From Scortum barcoo (Eukaryota > Chordata > Actinopteri > Centrarchiformes > Terapontidae), in the NCBI GenBank assembly GCA_023238725.1, contig CM041554.1, forward strand, positions 20,322,050 through 20,386,049: a stretch of DNA of 64,000 nt, written 5' to 3'. Positions 22,519-35,000 of this stretch are shown here, piece by piece. The first letter of the stretch is position 1. The number at the start of each line of letters is the position of its first letter. The notes beneath the pieces were generated by a model that saw nothing but the letters and a program-made list of their open reading frames with translations, searched no databases and was not told where the DNA came from. Both the position numbers and the translations under genes were made by a program.

Positions 22519-25500
22519 CCTGGATTCTAGGAAAATAGACAGGAGAGGAAGAACAGAACAATCAATTGAAGAATACAGTAACGCCAGAAAAAGTTTAGGG
22601 AATTGATTTTGCTATTGTGCAGTGAGAAGCAAGAGATTATTATAGGGAAGTGCTCGGTGATGGCTTTGTCATGAAGGGGAGAGGTATTCATTATCCCATG
22701 ATTGATATCTTATAAAATACTATAAATCATAATTGGTGTTTTTGAATTGCCTTAGTTTGAGGAGAAGGGATGGAGGCACAGACAAAGTTCTTAGTAACAC
22801 CCTTTCAAATACTTGTGTTAATTAAAATAATGGCAGAGCGCAGGAGTTTGGATATTTTAGTGGAATTCATGCAACAATAATTCATTCTCCAACTGTACAT
22901 GGCTCTCACTCTGGTTTGGCCAACACTGGTGAAATTAAAATGTGCAGGATTAGTTTCAGTGGATCACACAGACTCGTTCTATTTCAACTCTGTCCTTCTT
23001 TAGTACCAGGGAGGATAGTTTTCCCTTTCAAAGACTCCATAGTGTGTGTGGGACAGGGCTTTGGCCTTTTTTTTGCCTCAGTCTGTGGGTGGTACTGTCA
23101 TATTAAAAAAAGGAGCTGGTTCAGGCACAAGATGATGTTTTTGTCTGACAACTTTATCAGACTGTCTCATGAGGTCCCCGACTGTTGGGTGTGTATGTGT
23201 GCGCGCATAAGGTCAAGAAATCAAATGAGACAAATAAGCGAAGTGACTCACTGATCACTTCTCTTTAAGTGTTATTTTCAGCGTCTGCCCGTAACAGTGA
23301 CTTCAGCTGGCCAGAACGACTTGCTGGATCTGCTTTGAACAACTCAACCTCTGGCCTGGCTGTTATCTCTAAGTGTTCGGCCCGTCGCCAAGCTCTGCAT
23401 GCGTCGCCTTTCCTTCTTTTTGTATTTTAATTTTCTTTCTGTAATGAATGTGTTTCTTCCTGTCCCGGTGTCCTTACAGTGGCACAGGGCAAATGTCTGG
23501 ACTCTCTGTGGGGGTCCTGGCATTCTGCCTGGGAGCCTTTATCAGTGGGAAGCAAAGCCAGAGAGAGAAATCGGAGACAAAATGGGCTAATCTGTCCCGC
23601 TATGTGCAAAGCAGTACATCGCAACCCCGCCATAGCAACGTCAAATACTTCTAGCATGTACAGTCAGGATAATGAAAGGATGACAAAGAGACAAAGAGAG
23701 CATGGATGTGCTGTCAGTTGCACAAAGGCAGCTTCACTTAAGAGATTTTTTTCACTTAATGCCTCCTACAAGGCTGATGTTACAGTCTAGATAATCTTAT
23801 CTGTAATCTTATCTGTAGCCTGGGATCATTCCACCTTTTTAATACAACTTTTGAAGACATTTTCAGAGTCCTGAAAGACTCTTAAATCCTGCTACAAAAC
23901 ATGCATTGGGAAAATACAGGTAACAAATTAAAGGAAAAACCAACATAAAGTGTCTTAGTAAGGTGCTAAGCCAACAGACCATACTAAAATGCTTCTCATC
24001 TACATGAAACCTTTTGCATTTGTTATGTTTTTCCCTCATTTATTCAGCTTTTTCATTTAATTTACCAGCTATCTCTATGTGTTATTACATTTGGAAATAA
24101 GAACAAAATGGAGAAATTAACCTAATAAAAAATCATTCAATCGATTTTCTGATTCATCCAACCATCTGAAACAACATAATACACAGTCCATTACTGAAAA
24201 GGAGCAGGGGAGAGAAAAATCTTTTATTATTCTATTACCGGGCCCCTTCTCAAAACAAGTCACAAAAATGGTCTGCTAATGCTTTTAACAAACTTTTGTG
24301 TTTTGAATTATTGAAAATGATTTCCCAGAGTTGCACAGTGTGACTCCACACACTGAAATACACTTCTGTTTTAATGTAGTACATGTTTACTGAGTTTTAA
24401 AATGACTTTCCTTCTGTGATCATCACTTGATCTTAACATAATCTCTGCAATCTCGTTCTCATAATAATAATCTGTCGGTTAAAAACGTGTGTGTTTAAAT
24501 TCAGTTGTTTTTGACTCGATAAACAATCTGTTAAGGTAATAATGTTCCTTTGAATCCTCCTTGGTTATTATTTGTAACACTCTCTTCTGTAAAATATCGT
24601 GAATTTTTATCAGCTGCATATGTGTCTCACCACAATGGCCAATAATTGGTACGCTCTTGTTAACCACCATTTCAAAAAGCACAGTCTTATCTGGAAGAAC
24701 AGCAGTTTGAAATGAAAAATTACAAATGTAAGTAAGAGGATTAATAATGCTGCCGATAATCTTTTTTTGCCTTTTTGCTTTAGTCATTTTAATCCCATCA
24801 CAATCAGCTAATGTTTTCTTCTTGCTTTTTAGACAGAATTGTTTGGCTGAAAGAACAGAGTTGCACTTTGCAAAACAGGTTCAAAATCTTCTTGACTGTG
24901 CAGTGGATGTGATAATTTTTATACTAGCTGTCTTTGAGCAGTCCAGATAAATCCTTAAAGCAACGTTAAGTGCTGTCAAATGATTTGCTGGGTTTTTCAA
25001 ACTTTTCAAACAATTTAGAGGGACAGCTTGGCTTACAGTAACTGTGATGTAATTATAATGCAAAAGTCTTAGAAATGATGATTACATGAACAGGCACAAG
25101 CTGGGACAGCCGTCTGTGAAATACTGCAGCTTATTCTTGTCAGTCAGGCCTGCTGAGCGATGCTGAGCAGTCGAACTGTCTAGCTGTATATCTCTGGAGA
25201 GACAGTTTTGTGGTGTAGAGAGAGACAGAAAGACGATTCTACAGGATTTGATCGTCTGTACATTTGATTAAAGGTACTGCTTCATATCTAAGATGCGTTC
25301 AGGTGTAATTTTGGATCAAAGAGAGAGATGTGTAATTGGTGGTAGTGCTGGCCAACACAATCAATGTAATGGACTATTTTGGTCCAGTCACACTGTATTA
25401 TCAGCGCTTCACAAGCTGATATGTGGAGAAGTAGACCTGTGATGCCGTGCCAGGGGAATGTCAAATGTCCAACAAGGCTGCCTCTTCAAAGAAGCGGGGT

Positions 25501-25770
25501 CATGCCCTGACTTTTTTTTGTCCCATGAAAAGCTTGAGCAAATGCGCGAGAAAGACTCATGCTTCATTTAACAACAGGAAATAGAAGTGCCAGTGGATCT
25601 CGTCCAAACTGTGTGAGAACTCGGGGCTTCCCAGGAAAGAATTCACTGTTGTTGCATCAATGGCCGTATTTGGCCACATTTTTACATGTGTATTTTTCTT
25701 GTTTGGTTTGATCAAAAGTTGAAAGTAAAGTTAAGAAAGGCACTGGGACTACACGCTTTGCTTTAAAACA

Positions 25771-25810
25771 TTAATTAATTAATTAATTAATTCATTCATT
25801 CATTCATTCA
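25771..25810. repeat. (TTAA)n-(TTCA)n compound tetranucleotide array
   Basis: About five TTAA units switch directly to about five TTCA units. Confidence 0.95.
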
Positions 25811-27049
25811 AGGGCTTCGAGGTGAAACACAGGTCAGACAGAAACACAGAAATAGATCTAAAAGCAACATAATAAACAAAAAAAGTGGCATTAAAAGATC
25901 AGTTCCAAAGCTGAGTAAAGTACATCTACTTTTGTAAATCCAGAGCAAACATCAGTGACTAGCCTCGACAATTATTTATTACTGATTTGCAACAACAGAC
26001 ATGTTTTGAAAGAAACACAATCTAAATAATCATTTAATCAATTGTTAAAGATATTTAAACATATTTTATGACAAAACAATACTCCACCCATTCCAAATAT
26101 TTCTGAAAGTTTTTTCTAAAAGAAATTTCAATTTATTCCTTGTGCTTCTTCTGAAAAAATTCAGACTGTATGTTTTTTTTTTGTTTGTTTTTATCATTTC
26201 TAACCTACAAAATGTCTTCTACTCTACTACTTTAAGCCACAGAGCATACATGTGCGTTAAACTGAAATTCAAGGTGAGCATGTATTCCCCTTCAACAGAC
26301 AAATGTGAAATCAGTGAAGGTCAAACAGCCAAGCGAAGCAGAAATGAGTAAAACATATTTTTGCATTTACCATGGCCATAAACACAACAACCACTTTATG
26401 GCACTTTATAACTTCAACAGCTCCACAACGCTTCGTGTCCAGGCATCGGGCAGTCGTCAGCTTGGAAACATCTTGTGGTTCACAGAAAAAGAAACTCTTA
26501 AACTCTTGGCTTAATTTGGGATGATGAAAAACTAAATGTTTCTGGTCTAAAATCAGTGATTACTTCCCACAATTAAGACTGATAAGTCGAGACACAACAA
26601 AGAAAAAATGTTCCCATGGTCGTAACTCATGCAAGTTCTTCTCAACTTATTTTCTTTCCTTACATGAACTCAGCTGTTTGCTGTTTCAGCCAATTTCCCT
26701 GTCCTTATTTATTTTTTATACCTCTTTCCTGCCCTGTTTTTTTTGTTTTATAATTCCCACCACTGTATTTAAAAGTGATTTCATTCAGTCAAAATTGTTG
26801 GCATTATAGTTCATACTCGCCAGTTAAGAGGCACTGCCAGTGGGTTCCCTCAACAAAGCTCTGCTCACTCGTTGTTCAGTTGGATGTTAACATTCCCGAC
26901 AGAAGAAATCTTTTTATTTTCCTTTCAGGGTAGTGTAAAAATAGGGATATGAGTCAGGGCTCACTCATATCAGCAGCCCACCCACTAATAATGTTGGGGT
27001 ACTGCGTGAAGTTTGAACAAAAGTGCATTTTTATGAACGTCCAGAGTAT

Positions 27050-27350
27050 TTAAAGGATAGACTGTATATAAAGATGGATGACAAAAGTGAAGCCAAAATA
27101 TCCTGATCGTCCTGTTGGCCGGCTACAGTACAGGTCGTAAATCCTTCCTGTTAGCCGACGGGACATGGGCCAAACTAAAACATCACAAAAGTGCACGTCA
27201 AACAAATTCTTTCCTAAGACAGTTCCTGTCATTTTGGGTCATTCTTATGTTTCTGCTTTTTGTTCAAGTGTTCATTTTCTTGATAAGTATGATTTAAATT
27301 AGTTATTGCTATAAAGATTGGGTGAAACATCATGATTGGCAGGTGTCAAT
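27050..27350 (+). repeat. Teleost SINE-like interspersed repeat
   Basis: The wording (agactgtatataaagatgg, gaagccaaaatatcctgatc, gggtcattcttatg, catgattggcaggtgtcaat) resembles a repeat I have seen scattered through percomorph genomes. No family name can be given and the boundaries are approximate. Confidence 0.5.
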
Positions 27351-27424
27351 CACAGTGAGGGAGTCGTTGAAGAACCTGCAGAGGACCTCGGTACTGTGGC
27401 ATCAACATGGAAAAGTTTCAAAAA

Positions 27425-27960
27425 TTAAAATGTCAAATTTATTTATTTAAAGCCCAAAATCACAAACATCATTTGCCTCTGAGGGCTTTACAATTCTTGT
27501 ACAGTTGTGACACCCTCTGTCCTTAGACCCTCAAACCGGGTCAGGAAAAACTTCAAAAAACCCTTTATGGGAAAAAGAAGAAACCTGAGGAAGAGCCACA
27601 GATGAGGGATCCCTCTCCCTGGGACGGACAGACGTGCAATAGATGCCACATGTACAGAGAACATCATCAATCATACAGGGAACAGGAAAAAATGACAGCA
27701 TCCATGTATCTTGGCTTGTACAGAGGGAGAAAGTAGAGCCGTGTTGATGTTGGAGGGACATAGCCTGGCTCCTCATGTGTCAACCCTCAGAGGTTATGAT
27801 GTAGACAGAACCATCCAGGTTTTGTGGGAGTTGCATGAGAGGGTCCGACCTGAACTGGCGGGACACAGAGAGACGTCCTAGTCAGACACTCTCCTGCGGG
27901 CCTGTCATCTTAACTCATGTAGTATGGCACCAGGATGAGAATCGTTGGCCCACAAATTTA
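27425..27960 (+). repeat. Teleost interspersed repeat, second type
   Basis: A block starting near tttatttaaagcccaaaatcac and containing aagaaacctgaggaagagcc and a gggacggacagacgtgcaat-like stretch resembles a widely dispersed fish repeat. The class is unknown. Two frames on the minus strand here are shadows of the repeat. Confidence 0.5.
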
Positions 27961-29531
27961 CATCAATAATGTTACCCATCCCCCGTTTCTCCAGAGCAGT
28001 GATGGCGCAGTTATACTATCAATATATTAGCTATGTTTTATTGCCCTGTTGAACTAGCAGATGACAGTTGAAAGCAAGCTTAACAATAGTGAGATGCTGC
28101 GTTACTTGCAGTTACAGTATTACCAATAGGAATCTAGTGAATAAATTAAATCACTGTTGGGCAGCACATGATTAAAATGTTCCTCTGTTACAATAACTGG
28201 AGAGAGTGTTGTAAATATGTTTAATAAACTGGCTCATGAATAAATCATTTTAATAATGGTGCATATTTGGTGAGGTGTGATGTGGTTGCATGAGGATTTA
28301 GTGCCTGGGCTAACTGCTTTCATCTGTATTTGCTATTGTCAAACGTATCCACTGGCATGCTTGTCTTGCATAACAAGTTTGGAAAATATGGGCACTGCCT
28401 TGACTTGAGGTTTTCTGCTGAAGCCCATTAACTACAAATCACAGTTGTTTTATACTGACTGTGAACATTTACATTAGCTTTGGAAAGAAAATTAACTTTG
28501 AAGTATTTGAAACTACATTGTTGAGATGAGTAGTCCATCACAATTAACATTTTGCCACCCTTATTGTTTGTTACACGTCGCCTTGCGGTGCCACTGTTGA
28601 AAGCACTCACAAAATGCTAACAGAGCTTTGACAAAATAGATAAATAAATGGAGCAGTTGAATTATTTATTCGGATGGCTGCTTAAGCTCTTGGCTGCAGG
28701 ATGGTGAGCTCATTGGTTCCTCTCTTTACTTCATGCATCTTTTCTAATGCTTTTCCAGTATCACAGTGGAAATTTTCATCCATGTTTGTCCTGACTGACA
28801 TAATATACAGCATTTAGTGAAGACTTTGAGGGAATTTAATAAAAGTTATTAAGTGTATTATTTTGTTTTGGCAAAATGGAAGTTATGGAAGTTAAAATGA
28901 TTCCAGTGAATAATTTCTTGTGAGAAAGACGCTGTCTTCACACTTACAGACTATTTTACTTAGAGAGGAGTACAGGACTGATAGAGAGCGTCATTTATTT
29001 AAAAGGTTTTTTTTTACTTTATTGTCAGGTCTCCTGTGAATAATAAATAGTCTTTTTGCATTTTTTCCCCTCATTTTCTCCCTTTTTGTATTCCTGGAAA
29101 CATTTTCAATGCCGTGCTTATTTATTTCTGTGAACAGTACAGACACACACAGTGCACCTTCCAAATATGTCATACTAGATTCAGCCCTGCAGCGAACTTT
29201 TTTGTCCCACAAACAAAATGTTTCAACAGAGAGAGACCTATGGCACACTAAACAAGGTAACTCGCAACCCAGTTAAGCATGTTAAAAAATTCTGATACTC
29301 TGTGGCCCTTTATATTTAGTGGATCCATACGTTTAGGTGTTAGTGGCTTTCTTGAGATCTTCTTGTAGTTATACAAAAGTCTGCTGTTACCTGTACGTGT
29401 ATAATGTTGCTGCTATAATAACTGCTGTCAGGGAGAGGCTTACATCCTGTTTAATTTGTGCCTAAAAAACAAAAGAGCATTAGAGAGAATTAGCAGTAAT
29501 TTGCTGTAATATTTGCAGCAGCCCCCACTAG

Positions 29532-29571
<40 letters not shown>

Positions 29572-30479
29572 TTTCATTGTTATAGAACATCGCTAAAAGA
29601 AAGAAAAAAAAAACAGGATTTAGGACTTGACATGTTAGCCTTAACACACAAATGTTTTTAAATCTAAACTTGGCTCAGTATTGATGAAAGTCAAACATTG
29701 TTAAAGTTAATATAAACCTATTCAGATGTATAATTAGATGTCTTGTAGAAATTAAAAGATGAGCAGGGAAAGGAGAAAAAGGCCTGGAACCTCTTTGTTG
29801 TCTTTCCCATTCACGGGTTCTTTGGGATGCAGTTCTGTCTTTGCTAAATTTTCCCATTTATATGCAGGTGAGTGAGCAGGTGGATGCTAGTCTATTATCC
29901 CTTTGATTCCTATTTCGTAAACAACACGTCAGAGATGATGGTGGAGATGGGGAGCAATCAGATTCTATAATTATATCAGCCCTCTTCCGGAACACAACGT
30001 TAATATTAGAGATTCTGCTAATGCATCTTTCAGTTAAATTCAGAATTTAAAAGCTGCATTATTCATCACTTGCAATCTTGACACAGAGTCTGGGTGGAAG
30101 TGCTGAGGCCTATCGTTCATTGTTTAATAGGAGCCATTTGTCTGAACTGAAGTGGGTTTGAAACATACTGAGATGTCTTAATGCCCCTCTCTTGGATGAG
30201 TTAAAATTATACAGAATTTATACATAATTATTTAAAAGATAATAATCAAGTAGATAAAAAAAAAAAATGCATTTAAAATGTCAGATGACTGGCAGGTGGA
30301 TCACTTCTCAGGCTTAGGCGGGTATTCCCAGTTGAATCATTTGTACTAAAGATGAGCAGGTGTGTTTGACAACATATCTTGTTCATAGATGAAACATTTA
30401 TGGTAAAGTAATGCATAAAAACCCTGAGAGAAGTCAGCTTTGATTCCCAAGAAAGATTGAAACGCTGAGTTCAAAATTC
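27961..30479. other. Intergenic, no gene seen
   Basis: Unique-looking AT-rich sequence with one long (AC)n array (29534-29570). No coding motif is seen on either strand. Confidence 0.6.
29534..29570. repeat. (AC)n microsatellite
   Basis: About 18 uninterrupted AC units. Confidence 0.95.
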
Positions 30480-32045
30480 TGCTGTGTGCCCTGCGAAGGA
30501 CGAGCTGACCCCCACCAAACCCTGCAGCAGACACCACTTTGCAGCACCCCCATCATCCCAACCCGCCACCACCCTGCTGACACACACCACAGACCGGACT
30601 ACACTTCAATGCCAGTCAGGTGATGAAAGAGCTGGAGAGGCTTGAACAGGGAAAGGATGCTGGCATCAGAGCGCTGAAGGCATGTGCCAGCCTGCTTTGT
30701 AATCCAGCACCTCTTCAACCCGAGCCTGCACCTTCAGAGAGTCTGTGTGCTATGGAAAACATCCTGCCTGGTTCCAGTGCCTAAGAAAGGGCATCCTGTA
30801 GCACTGAATGACTACAGGCCAACAGCACGGACCTCTCACATAATGGAGGCCATGGAGAGATTGGTCCTTGCACACCTCAGGAGGTTACAGTTTGCATACC
30901 AGCCCCAAGCTGGTACGGATGACGCATTTATATATATGGGAGGCATACACCTCCCTGGACAGACCCAACACCACAGTTTACGTCATGTTCTTCATCTCCC
31001 CCAGTGCCTTAAATACCAGCCCAGCCCAGAGTGCTGAAGAATCAGTGACTTCCTTTCAGTTTGTGAGACTACAGAGCTGATCAGCAGCACTGGCTCCCCT
31101 ACCCCAAAGAAATAGGCTATCTCCCTTCCTCTATTCTAGACTTTAAGTACTGTACTGAGTCTTGTCACCTACAGAAATTTTCTGATAACACAGCCAGTGA
31201 GGAGTGTGGAGAGTTGAAGGAAGGACGAGTACAGGGCTGTGGTTGACAGATTTGTGAGGTGGTGTGGGGAGAATCACCTGCAGCTGAATGTGATGAAAAC
31301 AAGAGATGGTGGTGGAGTTCAGGAGGAACAAATCACTGCCTTCTCCAGTTGGCATCAGTGGGCTGACATGGAAATTGTAACGTCATTTAAGTACCTGTGC
31401 ATGCAACCGGACAATAAAGCTGTGGAGTCCACCAACACAGATGCCGTCTGCAAGAAGGGACTGAGACGACTCCCTGAAGAGGCTCAAGTCAATCTATGTA
31501 TGCAACAGGATGCTCCAGATGTTTTATCAGTCTGTTGCACCATCTTCTTTGCTGTGGTCTTCAGGGGAGCAGGCGTCAAAGCAAAAGACACATAAAAAAG
31601 GCAGAGTCATTTGGAGGAGGTGGCCGAGGACAGAATGCCGGCAAAACTGCTGGCTATCATGGACAATCCCTCCCATTCTCTCCATGAAATACTGGCCAGG
31701 CTTAAGAACAGCTTCAGCAACAGACTCTTTCAACCCTGCTGTTAAAAAGAACAATACAGGAAATTGTGCCTCCCTGATGCTAATACACTGTATAACTCAT
31801 CTGCCTCTGCCAGACCTGTGGTCACTGAGCTGGACTAAAATTTCTTGCCCTCCACACTCCAACAAGTATCCATCATATCATGTGATCATGTGATATGTGA
31901 CCTGATAATCTACACTAGAGTAGAGATAAATATTGGGCTGTATTATCACTGATGCTGATGCTACTGCTGATGATGATGATGGTTATTTATTTATTGATTT
32001 ATGCATTGATTGATTGATTTAATGATTGATTTAATGTTAATTGTG
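30480..32045 (+). mobile_element. Non-LTR retrotransposon fragment (jockey/L2/Rex-like clade)
   Basis: A 5'-truncated LINE on the plus strand. Reverse-transcriptase fragments are followed by a non-coding 3' end and a short-repeat tail of TGAT/TTTA type (about 31960-32040), as is typical for this clade, which ends in simple repeats rather than poly(A). The boundaries are by eye, and target-site duplications were not resolved. Confidence 0.8.
30600..31745 (+). pseudogene. Broken reverse transcriptase of the LINE
   Basis: Recognisable blocks appear in the expected order but in different frames: WKTSCLVPVPKKGHPVALND then YRPTA, MEAMERLVLAHLRRLQ, LQFAYQPQAGTDDAF, LDRPNTTVYVMFFISPSALN (fingers/palm), QFVRLQS, then SCHLQKFSDNTASEE at about 31158-31202. 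The FSDN stands where the catalytic F-x-DD box should be, so an active-site Asp is lost. The thumb-like segment LQLNVMKTRDGG, a degenerate KYL-Q-DNK region, RMLQMFYQSV and a C-terminal remnant follow. Part of the palm between about 31050 and 31140 appears deleted. Stops and frame changes are numerous, so the copy is inactive. Confidence 0.82.
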
Positions 32046-35000
32046 CACTTTATTTCACTCTATTTTCTGTGTGTTTGACCTCAGTATTTTATTTTTATTA
32101 TTTTTTAATGTACCTCATAAAGTAAGGAGCCAGCTCTCACCTTTTGAATTAGATTTTGGGATTTGAATTTTACCTCAGCTGGAGACAAAAATGTAGGATG
32201 TCACTATGGCAAACATGGTGTGAAACTGCATTTAACGGCTGAAAGAATTCAGCCTGCGGGAGGCATGGGAAATGTTAGATGAACTCCTAGCTAATTGCTG
32301 AGGGCAAAAAAATGGCAAGTCCTGAGCTAAGATATATGGACGATGAGCTATACACAAACAGGTACAGGTAGATAACACAGGTAGATAAAAAAGAGATTTT
32401 AGAACAAACTGTTCTCTTTCATCACAGATGATTTTATGGTCAATTATAAATGATGGTAAATTAAATAACATTATGTAAGTGTGCATTCATTGTTATGTTC
32501 TGCCTCCAGTGGGGTATTTTGATTTCAATAGTATTATTGATTTTATTTAATAGCTGACTGTTGATTTTTGCTAAGCAGAAGATATACTCCTAAACACTTA
32601 GTGGATGTAGGCTTGACCTGTAGGTTGTATTTTCCTTTCCTTTCTTCACAGACCTTTAAAGCCCCAACAGAGCTTTCATCTGAGCTTTGGGGAAGGCAAC
32701 AGCACATAGACAGCATATTTAGCCATATATTGTTGAATTTGTTGGATAACAGATGCACATACATGTATTACAGTTTCGAGTAGTTTAAATAGGCTTCCAT
32801 AAGCATTTTGGTACTTTTTTTTCCTTGCCAACTCACATTATCTGAGCAAACAGCTGCCCCCTTAGGTCACACCTGTTCACTAATGCAATGCTAATGTTAG
32901 CTTACATCCAGTGCTGCAGTAAAGAATATTAATGTGAAGGCTGGGCAATGATGTAACGTCTGCATACCAACAACAATGAGGTGAAACAATTCCACGAATG
33001 CAACACCAGGTGCTAAGTTGAGAGAGTTCAGCTTGACCATCAGGTTACTGAAGTCATCATTATTTAATCGGTGAACTCAAACTGGACTGGTACCCAGATT
33101 GTCGAACACAAATGTGTGGCTGCCTGAAATTATTGCACAGGTTAAAGAAAGTTCAAGCAGATAAAAAGTCATCGTGTGCAGACAAACCACGCAGTTCTCC
33201 TCAACTATGGCATTATCACTGTGAGAGCACAAATGTTTCAGTGCATTTTCATTAAGTGGCGCGCAGATGCACTCTCAGCACAAACCTAGTCCAAGCAGCA
33301 AGGTCACACTGATCATATTTGATGTAAAGGGACAGGCAGTGTAATGAAACAGCTCCACACTGTTAATAACACATGACTCTGTTTACCTGAACCATAAAAC
33401 AGAACATCTCTCTATCCTGCCTGACCTCCTATCTCATGACTGTCTCCTGAATGTCGGACATGCAGTATTCAGCCATATAGTTACTATGGTAAGGATTTAT
33501 CATTTAATGACCTCTTAATTCATAATCCCTCTTAATCTAAATTAAAGCTAAATGCATTTCCCTCAAACCGAAGTCAATGCCCTGTTATCAGAGTCGGTGC
33601 CAGGGGTCCTAATTGTAGTCCACATCCTCTTTAGTCCAACAGTGTTGCCAAGACTACAAAAATGAGACCCAGGTTGTAATCAACTGTAATGGTCCTGTAA
33701 ATGGACCCCTACTATCTGCTGTGTACTTCAGTGGCAGGGTTAAACGACCCCACAGTGAATCAGTGGAGTGTTGGGTGGTGACATATTTTCTGTTGTTTTG
33801 GCTCCGTACACCGACACACTGGATTTAAAGTCAAACAGCGTCTGCCACTGTAGGCGTTGCTGTCATCCAAAATGTTGTTCCTACTCCTACGTTATTGTTC
33901 TTACTATTCATCACACAGAAAAAGCGCACGCCCTTCCTGATAAGGTCCCATTCACCAGGCTTTGTCAGAGCTTCAGTGACGTCTGTCCTGCACAGAAATA
34001 TGCGTTATGCAATGTTTCAAAGTGGCACTGCAGAGCAATGAAAATATTCAAATCTAGATGTGGCGCAGACTTTTATAGAACTGTGAGTGAACCCTTGGTC
34101 ACTAAACAAAGCCTGTCAGTTCCTATCTTCATTTATCAGATTCAGACAGATTATTTATCTGTGTGTATCAAGGGAAATGTGAGCTTTTGATTTACAGAGA
34201 TGATGATGCTACCTGAACCACTTTATATTATATTGTATGTCTGCCATGTTATGGGTTAGCTTGACAGAGAGCCAAATAAGCTAATTCACTACTTCCCAAA
34301 GAAATTCTAAATCTATGTGTTCGTTTGAAATGGAAAATGGAGGAATGGACTCTTATTACAGTTTTTTTTCAAAGCAAGGCAGAGCAGGTCAGAAGACAGT
34401 CAGGCTCCTGTCTGTTAGATAAATAGAGTGTTTGTGTTTTGGCTGTGGCTCCAGTCGCCCCACAGCTTTTGATATTGGGAATACAGAAGAGCCAGCTCAC
34501 TGTACGACACGCTCCGGCAAGTAGCATCAGTGCACAGGTCAAAATGAATCACTAACTCACTCAAATGAACTGTAGACTGTGGGAAAAATGTTCTCTGACT
34601 CCATATTTCTACAGCAGCTTTGTGCTGAAATTGCCATAAGGCCTGGCCACCCACAGTGTGCAGAAGCCGTGCCAGTATTGTGTAATATATATAGTTGTAC
34701 AGTTGTTCTGATGTTTACTTTTTACAGGAAGATGTTTAGCACACAGTATTAAGAACTCTTTTTTGGCTATTCAATTAACTTCCATGAAATATAAAAGCAA
34801 AGCTGATGCAGCTTTTAACATGAAAATGGACAAATCTGCAGTTACAAACATGCTAAGAATAAAAAAGAAAGACTACTTCCTACCTTATTCTCTATTCTAT
34901 ACCTTTATAGAATCTTTATAGAAAACATAAAAATATTAAACATTAAGGCCTACAGCAGCATAGTGTTACAAGAGGAAACAAATCTAAAATATGTAAGGTT

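Larger units (their letters stand above)
18263..27049. other. Intergenic, no gene seen
   Basis: Nearly 9 kb of AT-rich unique-looking DNA. Content noted: CA/GT arrays (19354-19391, 20929-20943, 22495-22518), a short GATA patch (19130-19145) and an ATTA/ATTC tetranucleotide array (25771-25810). All open frames are short and lack motifs. I saw no tRNA or recognisable microRNA hairpin. Confidence 0.6.

Noticed and set aside
31959..32040. Regular TGAT/TTTA units considered as a direct-repeat array
   Set aside because: Units are 3-4 nt without unique spacers; this is the simple-repeat tail of the LINE fragment.
33768..34190. 140-codon plus-strand frame, longest in the gene desert
   Set aside because: It opens with GTG rather than ATG, has an irregular Cys/His-rich composition without a known pattern, and no promoter or splice signals were identified.
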